From the NCBI GenBank assembly GCA_023213395.1, contig CM041465.1, positions 159,781,741 through 159,845,740 of the forward strand: a DNA stretch of 64,000 nt, given 5' to 3'. The translations under genes were made by a program, and so were the position numbers. Positions 34,413-46,699 of the stretch are shown here, in pieces. Source of the stretch: Cycas panzhihuaensis (taxonomy: Eukaryota; Cycadophyta). The notes under the pieces were generated by a model. That model was not told the origin of the DNA. It saw nothing but the letters and a program-made list of their open reading frames with translations, and made no database searches. Positions within the stretch are counted from its first letter, which is position 1. Every line of letters starts with the position of its first letter.

Positions 34413-34454
<42 letters not shown>
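34413..34454. repeat. (TA)n(GA)n microsatellite
   Basis: TA repeat switching directly to an AG repeat of about 14 units. Confidence 0.9.
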
Positions 34455-34889
34455 CATGTAGGGTAACCTTACTAAATACTTATCTAATTTAGATGAAACC
34501 TACATGATTTGACTAAAAAAAAAACTTTAAATATGACTATTAAAATTCATACATTCTATTTTGATTAGTGCGCTGCATTGATCAATCTCTACTAAGTTTT
34601 TAGAGTAAAATTTGGGGTATAATGATATCTAGGTTCCCCATGGTCCTTGCCATAAAAAATTTATCCATAGACCTCACCTACCTTATTTCAAAGAGCTTTT
34701 TACACTTGTCTAAGTATAGTAGGTGATATTATTTATTATTTTTGGCACCCAATAGGTTATAAACACCCCTTCTGCCTTATTCCCCTCCTTGTTTATATAA
34801 TTTTCCACTTCTATGTAACTCCTTCTTTCTATCTTTTTGTCTCTTCTTACTCTTTCTTCATTTGTTTAAATTTGGATTCAACTCCCATG

Positions 34890-35900
34890 ACACCCATATA
34901 GTCAGGTCACATCTAAGATGTAGAAACTCACTTTGAAAAATTGTCAACTAAACTAGAGACACTTAACAATGAAGTTTAGTGATAATTGATTTAGAGGCAC
35001 TTTATAATGAAGTCACAAGAATGAAACAATAATTGAAGCAAGAAATTTAGGAAACCAACCAAATTCTCAAAGATAGTCTTAACCAAACCTTAAGCAATAT
35101 ACTCTTCATCATCAAATCAAATGTAGGTCCATCCACCTCTTGTACCCCCTCCACCAATCTAATATGTATTTAATAATATAGGATCCATTCATCTACTTTG
35201 GCAACATCTAATCATAAGTTTATAGTACTAATATTTGATCTAGATCTTAATAGGGACTGTAATAGAAGCTATATTAGCAAGTTAGAATCACCCTTCTCCC
35301 TAAATCCCATGTCATTGGCAAAATATTTGATATTTACATCAATCCATTCAGATGGAAAGATATATCATTGGTTTCAATAGTGGCAAAGGGAGAACCCAGT
35401 ACACCAAATATGGGAATTTTTTTTAAAGGATTCCTCAAATAATATGATGACACATGGAATAGTTTTTTCTTTAGTCAACTCACCAGGTTAAAATAAACCA
35501 CATTAGTAGAAGCATATATTGATGAGTTCTAGACATTTTAAATCTAGTTACTTAATAACCCAATCATCATACCCTAGTTGATATTTATATTTTAGGGATT
35601 AAGGAGCATATCTAAATATGTTTAAAAATTAGCACCTTTTACTCCTTAAAGGACATCATCTAGATTACTAAAGTAGTTGAAAAGGAGTTTATTGTAGAAT
35701 ATCCCCCTACCTTTAGGTGAGAGTTTAATTGGTATCAATATCCCTACTTTCTAGATTAATAATAGCATCACCCTTGACTAAAAAACTCATCACCCTTAAG
35801 TAAACTCTACTATAGGATCTATTCATGTCCTATCTACATAAGTAAATCATTGACTAAAGGCTAACCTATATGTCAAATATTTAGAAAAATAGATCTCAGG
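34890..35900 (+). pseudogene. Gypsy H gag remnant
   Basis: Plus-strand translation in shifting frames gives YINPFRWKDISLVSI-like and F-x-GLRSISKYV-x-KLAPFTP segments, matching the Gypsy gag pattern (W..F...L...F; FI.GLR.EI...V....P.TL..A...A...E). Stops and frameshifts are dense. No zinc knuckle was confirmed. Confidence 0.65.
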
Positions 35901-36660
35901 CTATACTAAGGTATGTAAGAAAAGGTAAATAATTTTCACAATTGAACCAGACCTAGAAGATGATTTTTAAATTGAGTAAGATCTTAAGCATGATGATGAG
36001 CCCCCGTAAGATTTATCACCACCTAATCCCACAACAAAATTTACCTATCTACTACTTCCTCTCCTTCCTATGTAGAACCACTCCAGGTGAAAGGAACCCT
36101 TTAAAAAATAACCATTTCAATATTGATCAATGGTGATGTATATTTAAATTTCATTTTTATCTCCATATCTCATCAATTAAACCTTTAAATTATTCCCAAA
36201 ATTGGATTTACTTTTTCTTTACCTAGATACCAAATATTGTATTAAGCTAATATAATAAAAAACCTTCAAGTTTAAATTGGCACTTATTAACTCACTTTAT
36301 ATTTTTGTGCCTTATTAATAAGATAATTCAATGCCATTCTTGGACTAAAATAGATCCAAACTCTAGAAACATATAGTATGACTAATTCCCTTAGAAATCC
36401 TATTAGTTTATTCAAAAACCACATGGGTTAAATACATAAACTATATAACATCCAATCCCCCCCTAATTGAGTCATATCTCCAAAGTAAATACACATGTAT
36501 TTGAATAACAATATTAAATATATTATTAGAATTGACAATATCCAAACCAATGGTAACATTCACCTATATATCTATAACCTTCTTCATAAATACTAATATG
36601 TATTTGCTCCACTTCCTGTAAACACTCCCCCTGGATTATGGTCTCTAGCACTTCATCGAC
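35901..36660 (+). pseudogene. Gypsy H protease and RT leader region
   Basis: Assigned by position between gag and reverse transcriptase. The catalytic protease triad was not recognised, so either it has decayed or part is missing. Confidence 0.45.
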
Positions 36661-37440
36661 CTAAAAAACCATCATAATCCTATCAAACTTCACCTACATA
36701 GAAATTTACATTTTTAAAAGAATAAAATTAAGAAAATCACAAATGAGTTAATGGACTTGGGTATCATCTATCCTAATAAAAGCCCCTACACTACATTTAT
36801 TATTAGGGTTACGAAAAAAGATGGATCTTTTTACCTTTATGTTGATTATCATGAACTCAATAAGATCACAATCAAGAATAAATTTTCTACACCTTAAATC
36901 GATGATATACTTGATGATATACATAGGGCCATAATTTTCTCTAAGCCAAACCTTTAATCTCAATACTATTGAATTTATATAACCCCAAAAGATCATCCTA
37001 AAACTACTTTCCATATACATCGTGGGTATTTTAAATTTTAATTAATAACTTTTGATCTTTATAATATTCTAGGCCTTGATAAATAAAATATTTGTACCAT
37101 ATATTTAAAAACTTATCATTAGTTTTTTTGATAACATATTAGTATATAACCTAAATTTACAAACTCATATCCAACATTTAGACTATAATTAAAATCCTTA
37201 ATCATCATAAACTCTATGACAAATTATCCAAATGCAAGTTAAAAAAAACTAAGATTCATTATTTAGACCATATCATTTCATCAAATAGAGTTTGAGTTGA
37301 CCCAAATAATGTTTATGTTATCATTGCCTAGATAAAACCTAAAAATCTCATCCAACTCTAATCTTTCTTAGGTCTCATAGGGTTCTATCATAGGTTTATC
37401 TAAAATTATGCTTCTATTACTACACTGCTATAAACCTACT
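36661..37440 (+). pseudogene. Gypsy H reverse transcriptase
   Basis: Segments in order: LMDLGII, VTKKDGSF, YVDYHELNKITIKNKF, IDDILDDIH, a degraded HHQIRI-like stretch near 36960, FEFLITSF-like near 37030, the catalytic box reading FFDN at 37124-37135 (family FLDD or YVDD), and the GFYHRFIKNYASITTPL-like connection near 37375-37440. The second catalytic Asp has become Asn, which alone would abolish activity. Confidence 0.88.
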
Positions 37441-38012
37441 CCAAAAGGATTCTTTCTATGGTCTTTAGAGGTAGACCTAGCCTTTAATAACCTTAAAGCT
37501 ATCATGACTTCTACCCATGTTTTGGCTACCCCTAATTTCTTATAGTCCTTCTAATTAGAATGCGATGCCTTAGTTTTTGGTTTAGGTGTCATTTTAATAT
37601 AACACTTTCATCCTATAGCATGTTAAAGTATGAAACTTGAAGATCATAAATGTTACTTCTTCACATATCAAAAGTAGATGAAAGTTATCTTATACACTAT
37701 TGATAAGTGGTGCTAATAACTTTTGGGCTCTAAATCCACTATCTTGATTGACCATAATAGTCTTCACCACTTACTCAACTAATTAGCCCTCTTTAAAGAG
37801 CAAGTGAAATGGATTGATCACTTACAAGTTTTCTATTTTGAGATCTTATACAAGAAGGGAAAATAAAATGTTGTTGTTGATGCCCTCTCCCATCTTCCAA
37901 TAGAGGCTATTTCCATTAAACTAGTCATCCATATAATTTCCATGTCTAAACTATTATGGTTAGTAGACCTAATAATTACGAATAACATACAACTAGATTT
38001 TAACAAATAGGC
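37441..38012 (+). pseudogene. Gypsy H RNase H
   Basis: Recognisable segments are LAFNNLKAIM, CDALVFGLGVIL (catalytic Asp in family CDAS..G.GAVL), the FEILYKKGK-like stretch and VVVDALSHLP (family N.VADALSR) near 37850-37900. The Gypsy sequence ends at 38012, where Copia B begins. Confidence 0.88.
38008..38012. repeat. Left target-site duplication of Copia B
   Basis: taggc; partner taagc at 43394-43398. Confidence 0.65.
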
Positions 38013-38693
38013 TACTGAGAAAACTAGGTCCTAATAACCAGAAACTGCCACCAAGATCTAAAATATTTTGCAACTAACTATAGGAATTGAAACTAAAATT
38101 TAGCATGCAAGTTCTTAAACTAGAGATAATATAATAAATAAAATAGAAAGACAAATCATCATATATATACCAGATATAACGTGGTAAAACCCTAATAGTG
38201 TGCTATGGAAACATGCATACAAGAAAGGTATCAATCTTTATTATTCAAGAATGGAGAACTGTATATAATTTGTAGTAGAATGCTTACAACCACAATAACT
38301 AGCCACCTTACTCCTTACAATGCATCCAATATATTGAGTACCATTAACATAATGAAAAAATAATCAAAATCAGGCTATATGAGAGAGTCATATAAGGCAT
38401 AAATCTCGATCATCAAATCTAGGTTATTTTGAATAGACAACCCTAATTATCTTTATAATTTAGTATGTGTTATAGTGCTAGATTTTTGGGTCAGGGGTTA
38501 CCATCCCTGAATCCTTCAGGGGGGTGGGGGGGAGGGGGAGAAGGGCAGAGGGATTTTAGAACCCCCTGCACCTCCTAACTAAGGGAGGCTTCTGGCCCCT
38601 CTTAGATTCCCCCACAGAAGTTAAGGGGGGGAACTGCACTGCTAGCCTATCAAATATTTTGCCTTTAAAACATTGTTATCACATTATCTAATA
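38013..38693 (-). repeat. 3' LTR of Copia B
   Basis: About 681 bp, aligned to 42738-43393 and both Copia A LTRs. The left terminus has decayed from TG to TA. It holds the longest G-run block of the family at 38519-38545. Confidence 0.9.
38519..38545 (+). other. G-quadruplex-capable G-run block in Copia B LTR
   Basis: Runs of 6, 7, 5 and 3 G separated by 1, 1 and 4 bases fit the G3+N1-7 rule for an intramolecular quadruplex. Because the element is on the minus strand, the G-rich strand is the antisense strand of the LTR, near its 5' (U3) side. Confidence 0.75.
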
Positions 38694-38704
38694 ATTTCCA
38701 CCTT
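38694..38704 (-). other. Polypurine tract of Copia B
   Basis: The minus strand reads AAGGTGGAAAT just before the LTR start; one base differs from the Copia A tract. Confidence 0.75.
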
Positions 38705-38989
38705 GACAACAATTTACCTGATACCTTACCTGGAGCATTCATCACCTTTTTTTTAAACCAAGAGGTGTTAAGTACCATTTGAACTTCTCTTTTAGTACTT
38801 ATTTTGTGAGCATGTCAACATAATTCTATTTTGTTTTAAGCTTCTCAAGTACCACTCCACCTGCTTCCATAACCTATCTAACAAAATGGTACTTAAGAGT
38901 AATATGCTTTATCCTAATATGATAAGTTAGATTCATTGCTAAATAAATGGCACTTTAATTATCACAAAATACCTTTACCTTTTTCTATT

Positions 38990-39650
38990 TCCTTCCAAGC
39001 TCAACCAATAGACTGTGTAACTAGATTATTTTCTTACAAGCATGTGCTATAGTAACATATTCTATTTCTGTAGTTGATAATGCAATTACACTCTATAATT
39101 TTAACATTCAACAAAGCAGACCATTTATAAAAGTAAACACATAACTTGAAGTAGACCTTATCTTATCTAAATCACCTACAAAGTTTGAATCAACATATCT
39201 ATAAACTTAATTACCTATACCACCAAAGGTGATGCAATAGTCACTTATGCCCCTTAAATATTGAAGCATCTATTTCACTACTGTCTAATGTTCCTTTCCT
39301 AGATTTATGATAAACTTGTTAACTACACCTATTGTATGTGAAATCTCAGGTCTTGTATATACCATGACATATATCAAACTTCCTACTGCATTGGCATAAG
39401 GTATACGAGATATATAATCTTTTTCTTTTTTACTACTATGACTTATACTTGAAGAAAGCTTGAAATGGGAAGCCAATGAGGTACAAACTAGTTTCATATT
39501 TTTCATACTAAATCTGCTTAGTACCTTCTCTACATATTTCTGCTATGATAACTATAGCTTACTATTTTTCCTGTCTCTATGTATCTCCATGCTTAATATT
39601 TATTTTGTAGCTCCTAGATCCTTCATATCAAAAGTCCTAGCCAATTGAGC
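38990..39650 (-). pseudogene. Copia B RT end and RNase H
   Basis: The open part 39285-39506 reads LASHFKLSSSISHSSKKEKD, YANAVGSLIYVMVYTRPEIS. It is close to the same segment of Copia A (5453-6028), with different stop positions. RNase H follows leftwards in broken frames. The two copies therefore decayed independently. Confidence 0.88.
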
Positions 39651-40560
39651 CTTTAACTTGTTGATTTCTTCCATACTCTTATTTGCAACTAACATGTCAT
39701 TAACATACAATACTAAGATAATAAATAATCTATTATCTAAGAATTTAAAGTAAACATAATGATCACACTCACTTATTTTAAAAAGTTAACTCTCTATAAA
39801 GGTATCAAACTTCTTATACCATTGCCTTGGTGATTTCTTTAGGCTATATAATGATTTCTTGAGCTTGCAAATAAGTCTTTTCCTCCCATCCTATATAAAC
39901 CCTTCTGGTTGATCCATATAGATCTCCTTATCTAAATCTCCATGCAGAAAAGTTATGTTTACATCTAGCTACTCTAACTCCAAATCAAGAGAAGCTACCA
40001 ATACTAACAGAACCTGAATTAGAATAAGTTTAATAACTAGTGAAAAAATCTTATGAAAATTAATACCTATTTTTTATGTAAAACCTTTAGCCACCAGTCT
40101 TGCCTTATATTTGTCAACCTTTCCATCAACATCTATTTTCTTCTTGAAACCCACATGTAACCAATAGTCTTCCTACCATGTGGAAGTTCTACTAAGTCCC
40201 ATGAATTATTTTTCTTTAAAGCATCTATCTCTTTCTATATAGCCCTCTTATACTTCTTACTATGGATATCATCTACTGCTTCCTAATAGTATGTAGGCTC
40301 ACCATCATTAGAAACCAAAGTAATGGAAATAGAAGGACTATATCTATTAGGTGGATGATTGACTTATGTAGATCTTCTAATAATTGGTGGAGGAGTATCC
40401 ATATACTCTTATAAATCTACTACAGATTCATCTTCAAAAATATCTTCCTGCATTTCTGTTTATAAAGATGGTTGGGTCTCAAGATTGACCTATTGATATT
40501 TAACTTTCTACTCTTATTTCACTTTAACTTCTATAATATCTAATTTTAAAAATAGATATT
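39651..40560 (-). pseudogene. Copia B reverse transcriptase core
   Basis: The catalytic box at 39696-39707 reads YVND (Asp to Asn in the first position). LVLYVNDMLVA is otherwise normal. Further right are the TFLHGDL- and VASLDLELE-like segments and the domain start near 40150. The YVDD box is damaged at a different position from that in Copia A. Confidence 0.85.
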
Positions 40561-41330
40561 CATTAAATATAACATCTTTATTAATAGTGATTTGTAGGCA
40601 ATAGGATCCCACAACTTGTATCCCTTCACACCATCTTTATCACCATAACCAACAAAGATACATCTCTTAGATTCCAAGTCTAACTTTAAATATTAAATTT
40701 TATTAGTTAAGGCATAAGCATCATAACTAATAAATTTTAAATTTGAAAAGTCACATGGATGTTCAGTCCATACCTCTTCAACAAACTTATAATCTATTAC
40801 AAGTGATGATGACCTATTTACAAAATGACAAGTTGTCTAAATAGCTTCTGTCTATAAGCCCTACTCCACTCCTGTATTACTCAACATGCTTCTCACTCTT
40901 TCTAAGAGTATCCTATTCATGTGCTTCACTATGTCATTCTACTATGGAGTATAGCTAGTGGATTTATGCCTTTCGATCCTAACTTCTTTGCAATAGTTCT
41001 TATACTCCAAGGAGTTGAACTCACCTCCAATGTTAGTTCTTAAATATTTGATTGACCTACTAGTTCTCTTCTCAATTAGAGCCTTGAACTACTTAAAGAC
41101 ACTAAAAACTTTAGATTTCCTTCTGAAAAAATAGACCCATACCTTTTTGGAGTAATCATTTATAAATGTGATAAAGTACAATGATCCTTCATAGGATATT
41201 GTAGGGCCTAGTTCCCACACATTTGAATTTACATAATCTGGAACACTTTTACTAGTGTGACTCCTTACTTAAAACTTGAGTCTATACTTCTTTCTAAAAA
41301 TATAATGTTTACAAAAAGTTAAATCTAAAA
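40561..41330 (-). pseudogene. Copia B integrase core
   Basis: Minus-strand segments in order: the YNIL...VLYHIYK-like start (about 41150-41220), QKGMGLFFQKE, LRTNIGGEFNSLEYKNYCKE (family LRTDNGGEF; catalytic Asp changed to Asn) and RHKSTSYTP-like then LLERVRSMLSNTGVE near 40890-40960. This whole domain is what Copia A lacks. Confidence 0.82.
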
Positions 41331-41331
41331 A

Positions 41332-41535
41332 CTACAAGTTAGGAAGTAACTTATAGTTCATTAGCACCTTAAGTCCTCTCTCACTCATGTGCCTCAGTCT
41401 CCGATGCCATAACTGAGCTAGATCTTTTATAGTCTTTAATGTTATAGTTACATGGTTGACATCTATACTTCCCACCAAAATGTGAAGGTTTCTTTTATTT
41501 AAGGCTTTCATAATAACCAAGGCACACTTTGACAC
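41332..41535 (-). pseudogene. Copia B pre-integrase domain
   Basis: Sixty-seven open residues; DLAQLWHRRLRHMSERGLKVL contains the LWH.RLGH.S..GL..L signature of the gag-pre-integrase domain, with the His residues kept and Gly changed to Arg. Lies between protease and integrase. Confidence 0.9.
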
Positions 41536-41597
41536 CTTTAAGACTCCTTCATGACTAGTGTACTTATAACCACCAAAATCTAATTCATCTAAGGAAA

Positions 41598-42128
41598 TTA
41601 GATTCTTTTTAGATCAGGTACATGTCTAACTTCAGTTAATGTTCTCACTACACCATTTAACATTTTAATTCTAATACTACCAATGCCCACTATCTTATAA
41701 GAAACTTCATTTCCCATAAGTACATCATCACCATCAAGAGGTTGGTATAATAAAACCCAACTCTTTTGTAGACACATGTGGTGTGAAGCACCTAAATCTA
41801 ATAACCAATCGTAATGATAATGGGAAACATAACAAGTAACCAAGATATCATCATCTGTACTTTGATTCGACTCCACTTGATTAGCCTCCTTAGTAGGATC
41901 TTCCTTTTTTTGGAACTCCTTCCTTTCACAGCAATCCTTCTTAATGTGACCTATCTTATTGTAGTGCAAATATCTAAGCTTACTCTTCTTGCCTTTTGAC
42001 TTTGACCTCGATGTATCCCTGGAGCTTTGTCCTCTCTCAATTATTTTACCCCTTAGTGTCATAGCTTCTGGTGTGGAGGTTTCAAGCCTGGACTTCCTCC
42101 TCATCTCTTTCGTTAGAAAAACACTCAC
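41598..42128 (-). pseudogene. Copia B zinc knuckle and protease
   Basis: A 176-residue open stretch. Residues about 50-70 hold YLHYNKIGHIKKDC, the CCHC knuckle with its first two cysteines lost. Residues about 107-120 read YDWLLDLGASHHMC, the Copia protease start where the family has DSGAS, so the catalytic triad is D-L-G. It continues with DVLMGN and IKMLNGVVRTLTEVRHVPDL, typical of the protease C-terminal half. Confidence 0.92.
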
Positions 42129-42199
42129 AATAAAATCATAATCTAAGTAATCAGTAGCACTAAAACTAATTAAGGTGATAATATTATCCTATGATTCTG

Positions 42200-42689
42200 G
42201 TAATAAATAGAATAAGGTAACAACCTTATCCTCATTCTCAATCATGACATCGATACTAACCAACTGATAAATAAGAGTATTGAAAATATTTAAATAATCA
42301 AAAATTTTTATACCTTTCTTTATCTATAATGACTATAACTACCTCTTTAAGTAGATTTGATTTGTCACTGACTTGGTCATATACAAGCCTTCCAATCAGG
42401 TCCATAATCCTATTGTTGTCTTCTCCCCTTTGATGCTAAATAAAACTTTATCTACCAAACATAATCGTATTATGTTAAGTGCTATTTTATCTAGATCAAC
42501 TAATTTATTACCATTCATCCCTATGGGTTTCTTTGATTTACTTACCAGAGTTCTATATAATCCTGGTTGTACTAGAACATCATATACTTTTAGCTTCCAT
42601 AACTTGAAGTTATTATTGTCATTGAATTTCTCCACCTTAAACTTTAAATTTATAAGTTTTACCATTTGGTGTAGAAAAACTCGATACAA
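42200..42689 (-). pseudogene. Copia B gag
   Basis: From 42689: MVKLINLKFKVEKFNDNNNF then KLWKLKVYDVLVQPGLYRTL, LDKIALNIIRLCLVDKVLF, TTIGLWT (42396-42689), the Copia gag pattern F.G.NF..W...M...L. It continues leftwards with broken frames to the knuckle region. It starts close to the PBS. Confidence 0.9.
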
Positions 42690-42721
42690 AAACCTTTACA
42701 AACTCACTACAAAAATAAAAG

Positions 42722-42735
42722 TGGCTCTAATACCA
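42722..42735 (-). other. Primer-binding site of Copia B
   Basis: The minus strand reads TGGTATTAGAGCCA, one C to T change from TGGTATCAGAGCCA, two bases from the LTR. Confidence 0.9.
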
Positions 42736-42737
42736 CT

Positions 42738-43393
42738 TGTTGAAAAAACTAGGTCCCAATAACTAGAAACTACCACTAAGATCTAAACTATTTTATAACT
42801 AGTTATATGAATTGAAATTAAAATTTAGCATGCAAGTTCTTAAACTAGAGATAATATAATAAATAAATCAAAAAACCAAAGCATCATATATACACCAGAT
42901 ATAATGTGGTAAAACCCTAATAGTATGCTAGGGAAACATCCACACTGGAAAGGTATCAATCTTTATTATTCAAGAATAGAGAAATGTATGTAATTTGTAG
43001 CATAATACTCGAGTAACAATAACTAGATACCCTACTCCTCACAATACATTGAATACCATTAACATAATGAAAAAACATCCTAATACGAGTTATATGAGAG
43101 AGTTATATAATGCACAAATCTCAACTATCAAATCTAGGGAATTTTAAATGAACAACACTGATTCTCTTTATAATTTAGTATGTTTTATAGTGCTACATTT
43201 TTGGGTTAGGGCTACTACCTTTGAACCCCCTCTTTATAAGGGGGGGAAGGGAAGATTCCAATGCTCTCACACCCTTTTACTAAGGGGGGCTCCTGCCCAC
43301 TTTGGATCCCACCATGGAAATTAAGAGAGGAAATTGTACTGCCAACCTATTTAAAGTTTTACCTCCAAAAAATTGTTGTCATATTATCTAACA
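42738..43393 (-). repeat. 5' LTR of Copia B
   Basis: About 656 bp, bounded by TGTTGAAAAAACTAGG and attatctaaca, aligned to 38013-38693. G-runs at 43239-43252 are shorter than in the sister LTR. Confidence 0.9.
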
Positions 43394-43398
43394 TAAGC
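43394..43398. repeat. Right target-site duplication of Copia B
   Basis: taagc, partner of taggc at 38008-38012. Confidence 0.65.
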
Positions 43399-44460
43399 CT
43401 CTAAGATCCACTCCTAAAAAGATTAGTCTTTATATAAATCTTAGCTCTTGTATCAAAATTATATATTTCTCCACCTCACTTTATCATTTATCCTAAGAAT
43501 TATGTTTGAATACTATTCCTCTACCCTTAGCAACTACTTAAGATTTGATAAAACCTATCATCATATTTGATTAAATTTCTATTAACCAAAAAGAAAAGGC
43601 TCAATCCTCTTATTTATCTATAAATATAATATATGCTAAAGGAACAAGGTCAAAATAAGGCCCAACCTAGTCTTCTTTAGCCCTTACATATATCACAAGG
43701 TAAAAGGTAAGATATTGCTATGAATTTTATCATCAACTTACTAGTATCTATGGATTCTAATTCCAAATGGGTGGTTATTAATAAAATCACTAAGTATGCA
43801 CACTTACTAGTTGTTCATACCTCATATAAATCCCCTCACTCAGTAAATATCTATATTCAATCCATTTTCCACCTCTATGGTTTCCCTTTAATAATAGCAT
43901 GTGATTAATACCCCAAATTTACTAGTATATTTTAACAAGAACTTTTTCAAGCTTTCAAGTCTTCCTTTAATATGAGCTTTGCCTACCACCCATAAATAGA
44001 TGGTTAATTAGAAGTCTTAAATTAGACATTTAAAACTTATCTAAGTTATTTTTCTTTAGAGCATCAACATAAGTAGAACTCACGGTTAGCTTTTGTCTAA
44101 TATTAGTACAACTCTTCCTACCACTCAACTATTCATATGTAACCCTTCATAGCCCTTTGCAGATATCCTCGTCCATCATATCACACCTTGGTTACTAATC
44201 TTAGAACTATAGTAGTGCAATAAAAACTTTAGGATATAGACTAGATCCTCCATACACTTGAAGAAAATCTAGTAGTCACCCAAAATTACATAAAATAACT
44301 CATTGAACACACTGATTGGATCGATCTTTTGATGTGGTTGATTTCACCTTCAATTATATAAATAGTAGTCTCTTAAACATTATATAAATCAAAAGTTAAG
44401 CCCTCATTACTATAGCCCTTACAAAATCCTTTAACATATTAGTGAAGTTGCATATACCCT
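43399..44460 (+). pseudogene. Gypsy H integrase
   Basis: The open part 43720-43908 gives NFIINLLVSMDSNSKWVVIN, KITKYAHLLVVHTSYKSP, IYIQSIFHLYGFPLIIACD, which match DFI.GLP...G...I.V.VDR.TK.AHF, and the ...HG.P..IVSD catalytic Asp. PKFTSIF and FNMSFAYHP then follow, to about 44000. One catalytic Asp is kept; frame breaks are frequent. The segment 43399-43640 is likely the zinc-finger part but is not clear. Confidence 0.88.
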
Positions 44461-44754
44461 CAAATTCCTCCTTGACACTAAAATTCATAATGTCTTCTAT
44501 GTTTCCTACCTTAAGAAACACCTTAGCTAAAATACAATACCCTAATCTACTTTACTAATTTTGGATGAAGAATAATATCTCGCCATTCCCTTTGATCACA
44601 TTCTTGTTAGTTGCCACTGGTACCTAAGGAACATGACCATTTTTGAATATTTGGTATAATTAGCCAACTATGAGTCAGATGAAGTAACATGGGAGTGAAC
44701 AAAATTTATTAAGTAGTATTTGCATGTCTTTATTGGCTTTAAGAATTCAACATC
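44461..44754 (+). pseudogene. Gypsy H C-terminal end with chromodomain-like segment
   Basis: VFHVSYLKKHL-like at about 44495 is the standard Gypsy ...FHVSLLK. segment. FEYLV-stop-LANYESDEVTWE at 44645-44700 has the chromodomain pattern YLV.W......ATWE. The stop is TAA where glutamine is usual. Confidence 0.75.
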
Positions 44755-44769
44755 TTAGGGGAGAGGACT
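44755..44769 (+). other. Polypurine tract of Gypsy H
   Basis: ttaggggagaggact directly precedes the LTR start TGTTATATG. Confidence 0.8.
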
Positions 44770-45155
44770 TGTTATATGTTCCCCTCTAAAAGTGGAGTAG
44801 GTTAAGCTAGTACTTAGAGGTTAAGATAGTACTTAATTTGTATATATGGGCCACTTATACCTACCAATAGAATTTGAGGCCATTTTTTCCAACAATGAAA
44901 TTTGTTATAAAGAGGCCTCATATGCTTATTTAATACCAAGCTTTATAAAGAATGATTATTGTGTCTTATTTTCTTCCTTGATAGGTCATACTCCATTTCT
45001 CCTTATTAGTGTCTATTTAGTGCCAATTTGTGCTCAAAATATTATCAAGAAATCTTAGTTATAATTTGGTTTCTATTATTAATATAATTAAAGCTTGGAT
45101 GCCATATTTTCTCTCTTTTATACTTGAAGTTGAATGACCATTGGGGTTTGGTGCA
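44770..45155 (+). repeat. 3' LTR of Gypsy H
   Basis: About 386 bp, from TGTTATATG to ttggtgca. The last about 275 bp match 33010-33268. Confidence 0.85.
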
Positions 45156-46687
45156 TCTTAATGTTAACCTAGCTATAAGAAGGTAATATAAACAATGTGT
45201 TCCTATATCTCTTATCATATATGATAAGTTATATTTTTCATTAACAAACACATATCATATATCAGTTGAATAACCTTAACAATTGAATTTGGTGCTAATT
45301 ACTCAGTATATGAGACTTATTCTTCATGTCTTATAAATAGGTGGAAAACATTATCATCTGATTAACTTTTAACAAACAAATAAATTGAGTCATTCATTAA
45401 TATATTAGGTGATGTCATCAATCATCATTTATTTAAATAACTATCTAATAAATTAAGTGATTATCACATTTGATTAGTGTTATATATACACTAGATCAAA
45501 TGTGTAAAGTACTAAGGGGGATTTTCATCATGTCTAGCATATTTAAAATTTTTACGTTAAATTTCACCTTAAATATGGCCCACATCATGAAAATTTCATG
45601 AATCTTGAGCCTTAAAATATCATTAATTAACCTTTAAATATTTATTTTTAAATAAAACTTACTTTTTATTTTATTAATTGTTATTAATAAGCATCATCAT
45701 ATGATTAGGAGCCTTTAAAGACATCAGAAAATACTAAAATAAATTTGAAAAATCTTAAAAATCATAATTTTTATGAAGTTAAAACCATTTTACTTAATTT
45801 TACCCATTAAAATCTCTATCCTCTAATCTCTAAAATATGTCTTATGACCATTCATTTTGACTATCTCAAAATTATCTTTCCAATATAATTGATAACTCAA
45901 AAAATAGACTCTTAGATAAAAAGTTATGAATGAAAAAGTGATAATATTCCATGAAAAAACACATAATCCTTAAGAAAATTATTTCAGGTCTTTTTGGTTG
46001 GGCTCCTAGTTCTAATAGCTCCTCCATATGATTAATTATTAATGGATTAAAGGTTTATTGATGGACTTTACAAGAGATTCAAATCTGATTAAATGTATTA
46101 AAATATCATATCTACTTAATAACACATACCTCTTTATTTTGCTGCATGTAAATTGGTATACACCTATTGCCTATTTTACATCAATCATTCATTGATGGAA
46201 TAAGGTCTTATATCATCCAACATACCTTTAACTAAGCATATCTATTGTTGTTAATTATGAGATTATATAAGATAGTCAATCTTACATAATCTTAATTACC
46301 TCTATAAGGAACTTGCCTATATTGGTGAATGCAACTAATAATAGTTTTTCTTCATCATTTAGTAGACTTGTTTTAAAATTGTATTATATATATATATATG
46401 GACCCATATACATAAATAAATATCTATTATATATTTAATAAATAACATACCATCAGTCTTGTTATTATCACCTATATATGGCTTTCAAACATCTTCATCT
46501 TACCCCAAGAGCTCAGTCATATGTCACTAGTATACTTGATTTTGTCTTATTAAATTCCTCCTTATATTGGCTCCTATACTAGCTTTATCATTAATTTAAT
46601 TGCTAGTTCAACTAGCTCATCAACTTACTCATATAGGCCTGTAACCTATCTCTAGAGGATCTTTCATAACATGATAACTCAACCTAA
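45156..46687. other. AT-rich sequence, no gene seen
   Basis: No protein family recognised. It has an 18-bp perfect palindrome cttatcatatatgataag at 45211-45228. The right part may be the interior of the element whose LTR is at 46700, since it lies on the internal side of that PBS. Confidence 0.4.
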
Positions 46688-46699
46688 ACTCTAATACCA
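46688..46699 (-). other. PBS-like site next to D-related LTR
   Basis: The minus strand reads TGGTATTAGAGT, one or two C to T changes from the initiator tRNA-Met complement, directly after the LTR end ...CTTACA. Confidence 0.6.

Larger units (their letters stand above)
38013..43393 (-). mobile_element. Copia B, nested in Gypsy H
   Basis: A 5.4-kb minus-strand Copia with both LTRs, PBS, PPT and a 5-bp target duplication taggc/taagc with one transition. From its 5' end (right): gag, zinc knuckle, protease, pre-integrase, integrase, reverse transcriptase, RNase H. It is the same family as Copia A, which lost the middle of this set. Gypsy H RNase H stops at its left edge and Gypsy H integrase resumes at its right edge. 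Frames are broken throughout. Confidence 0.94.
33010..45155 (+). mobile_element. Gypsy H, interrupted by Copia B
   Basis: Plus-strand Ty3/Gypsy element with order 5' LTR (left part missing), gag, protease region, reverse transcriptase, RNase H, integrase, chromodomain-like end, PPT and 3' LTR. Copia B (38013-43393) sits between RNase H and integrase. The total minus the insert is about 6.8 kb. The integrase-last order and ...VTWE chromodomain signature point to the chromovirus side of Gypsy. Stops are frequent in all domains. Confidence 0.88.
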
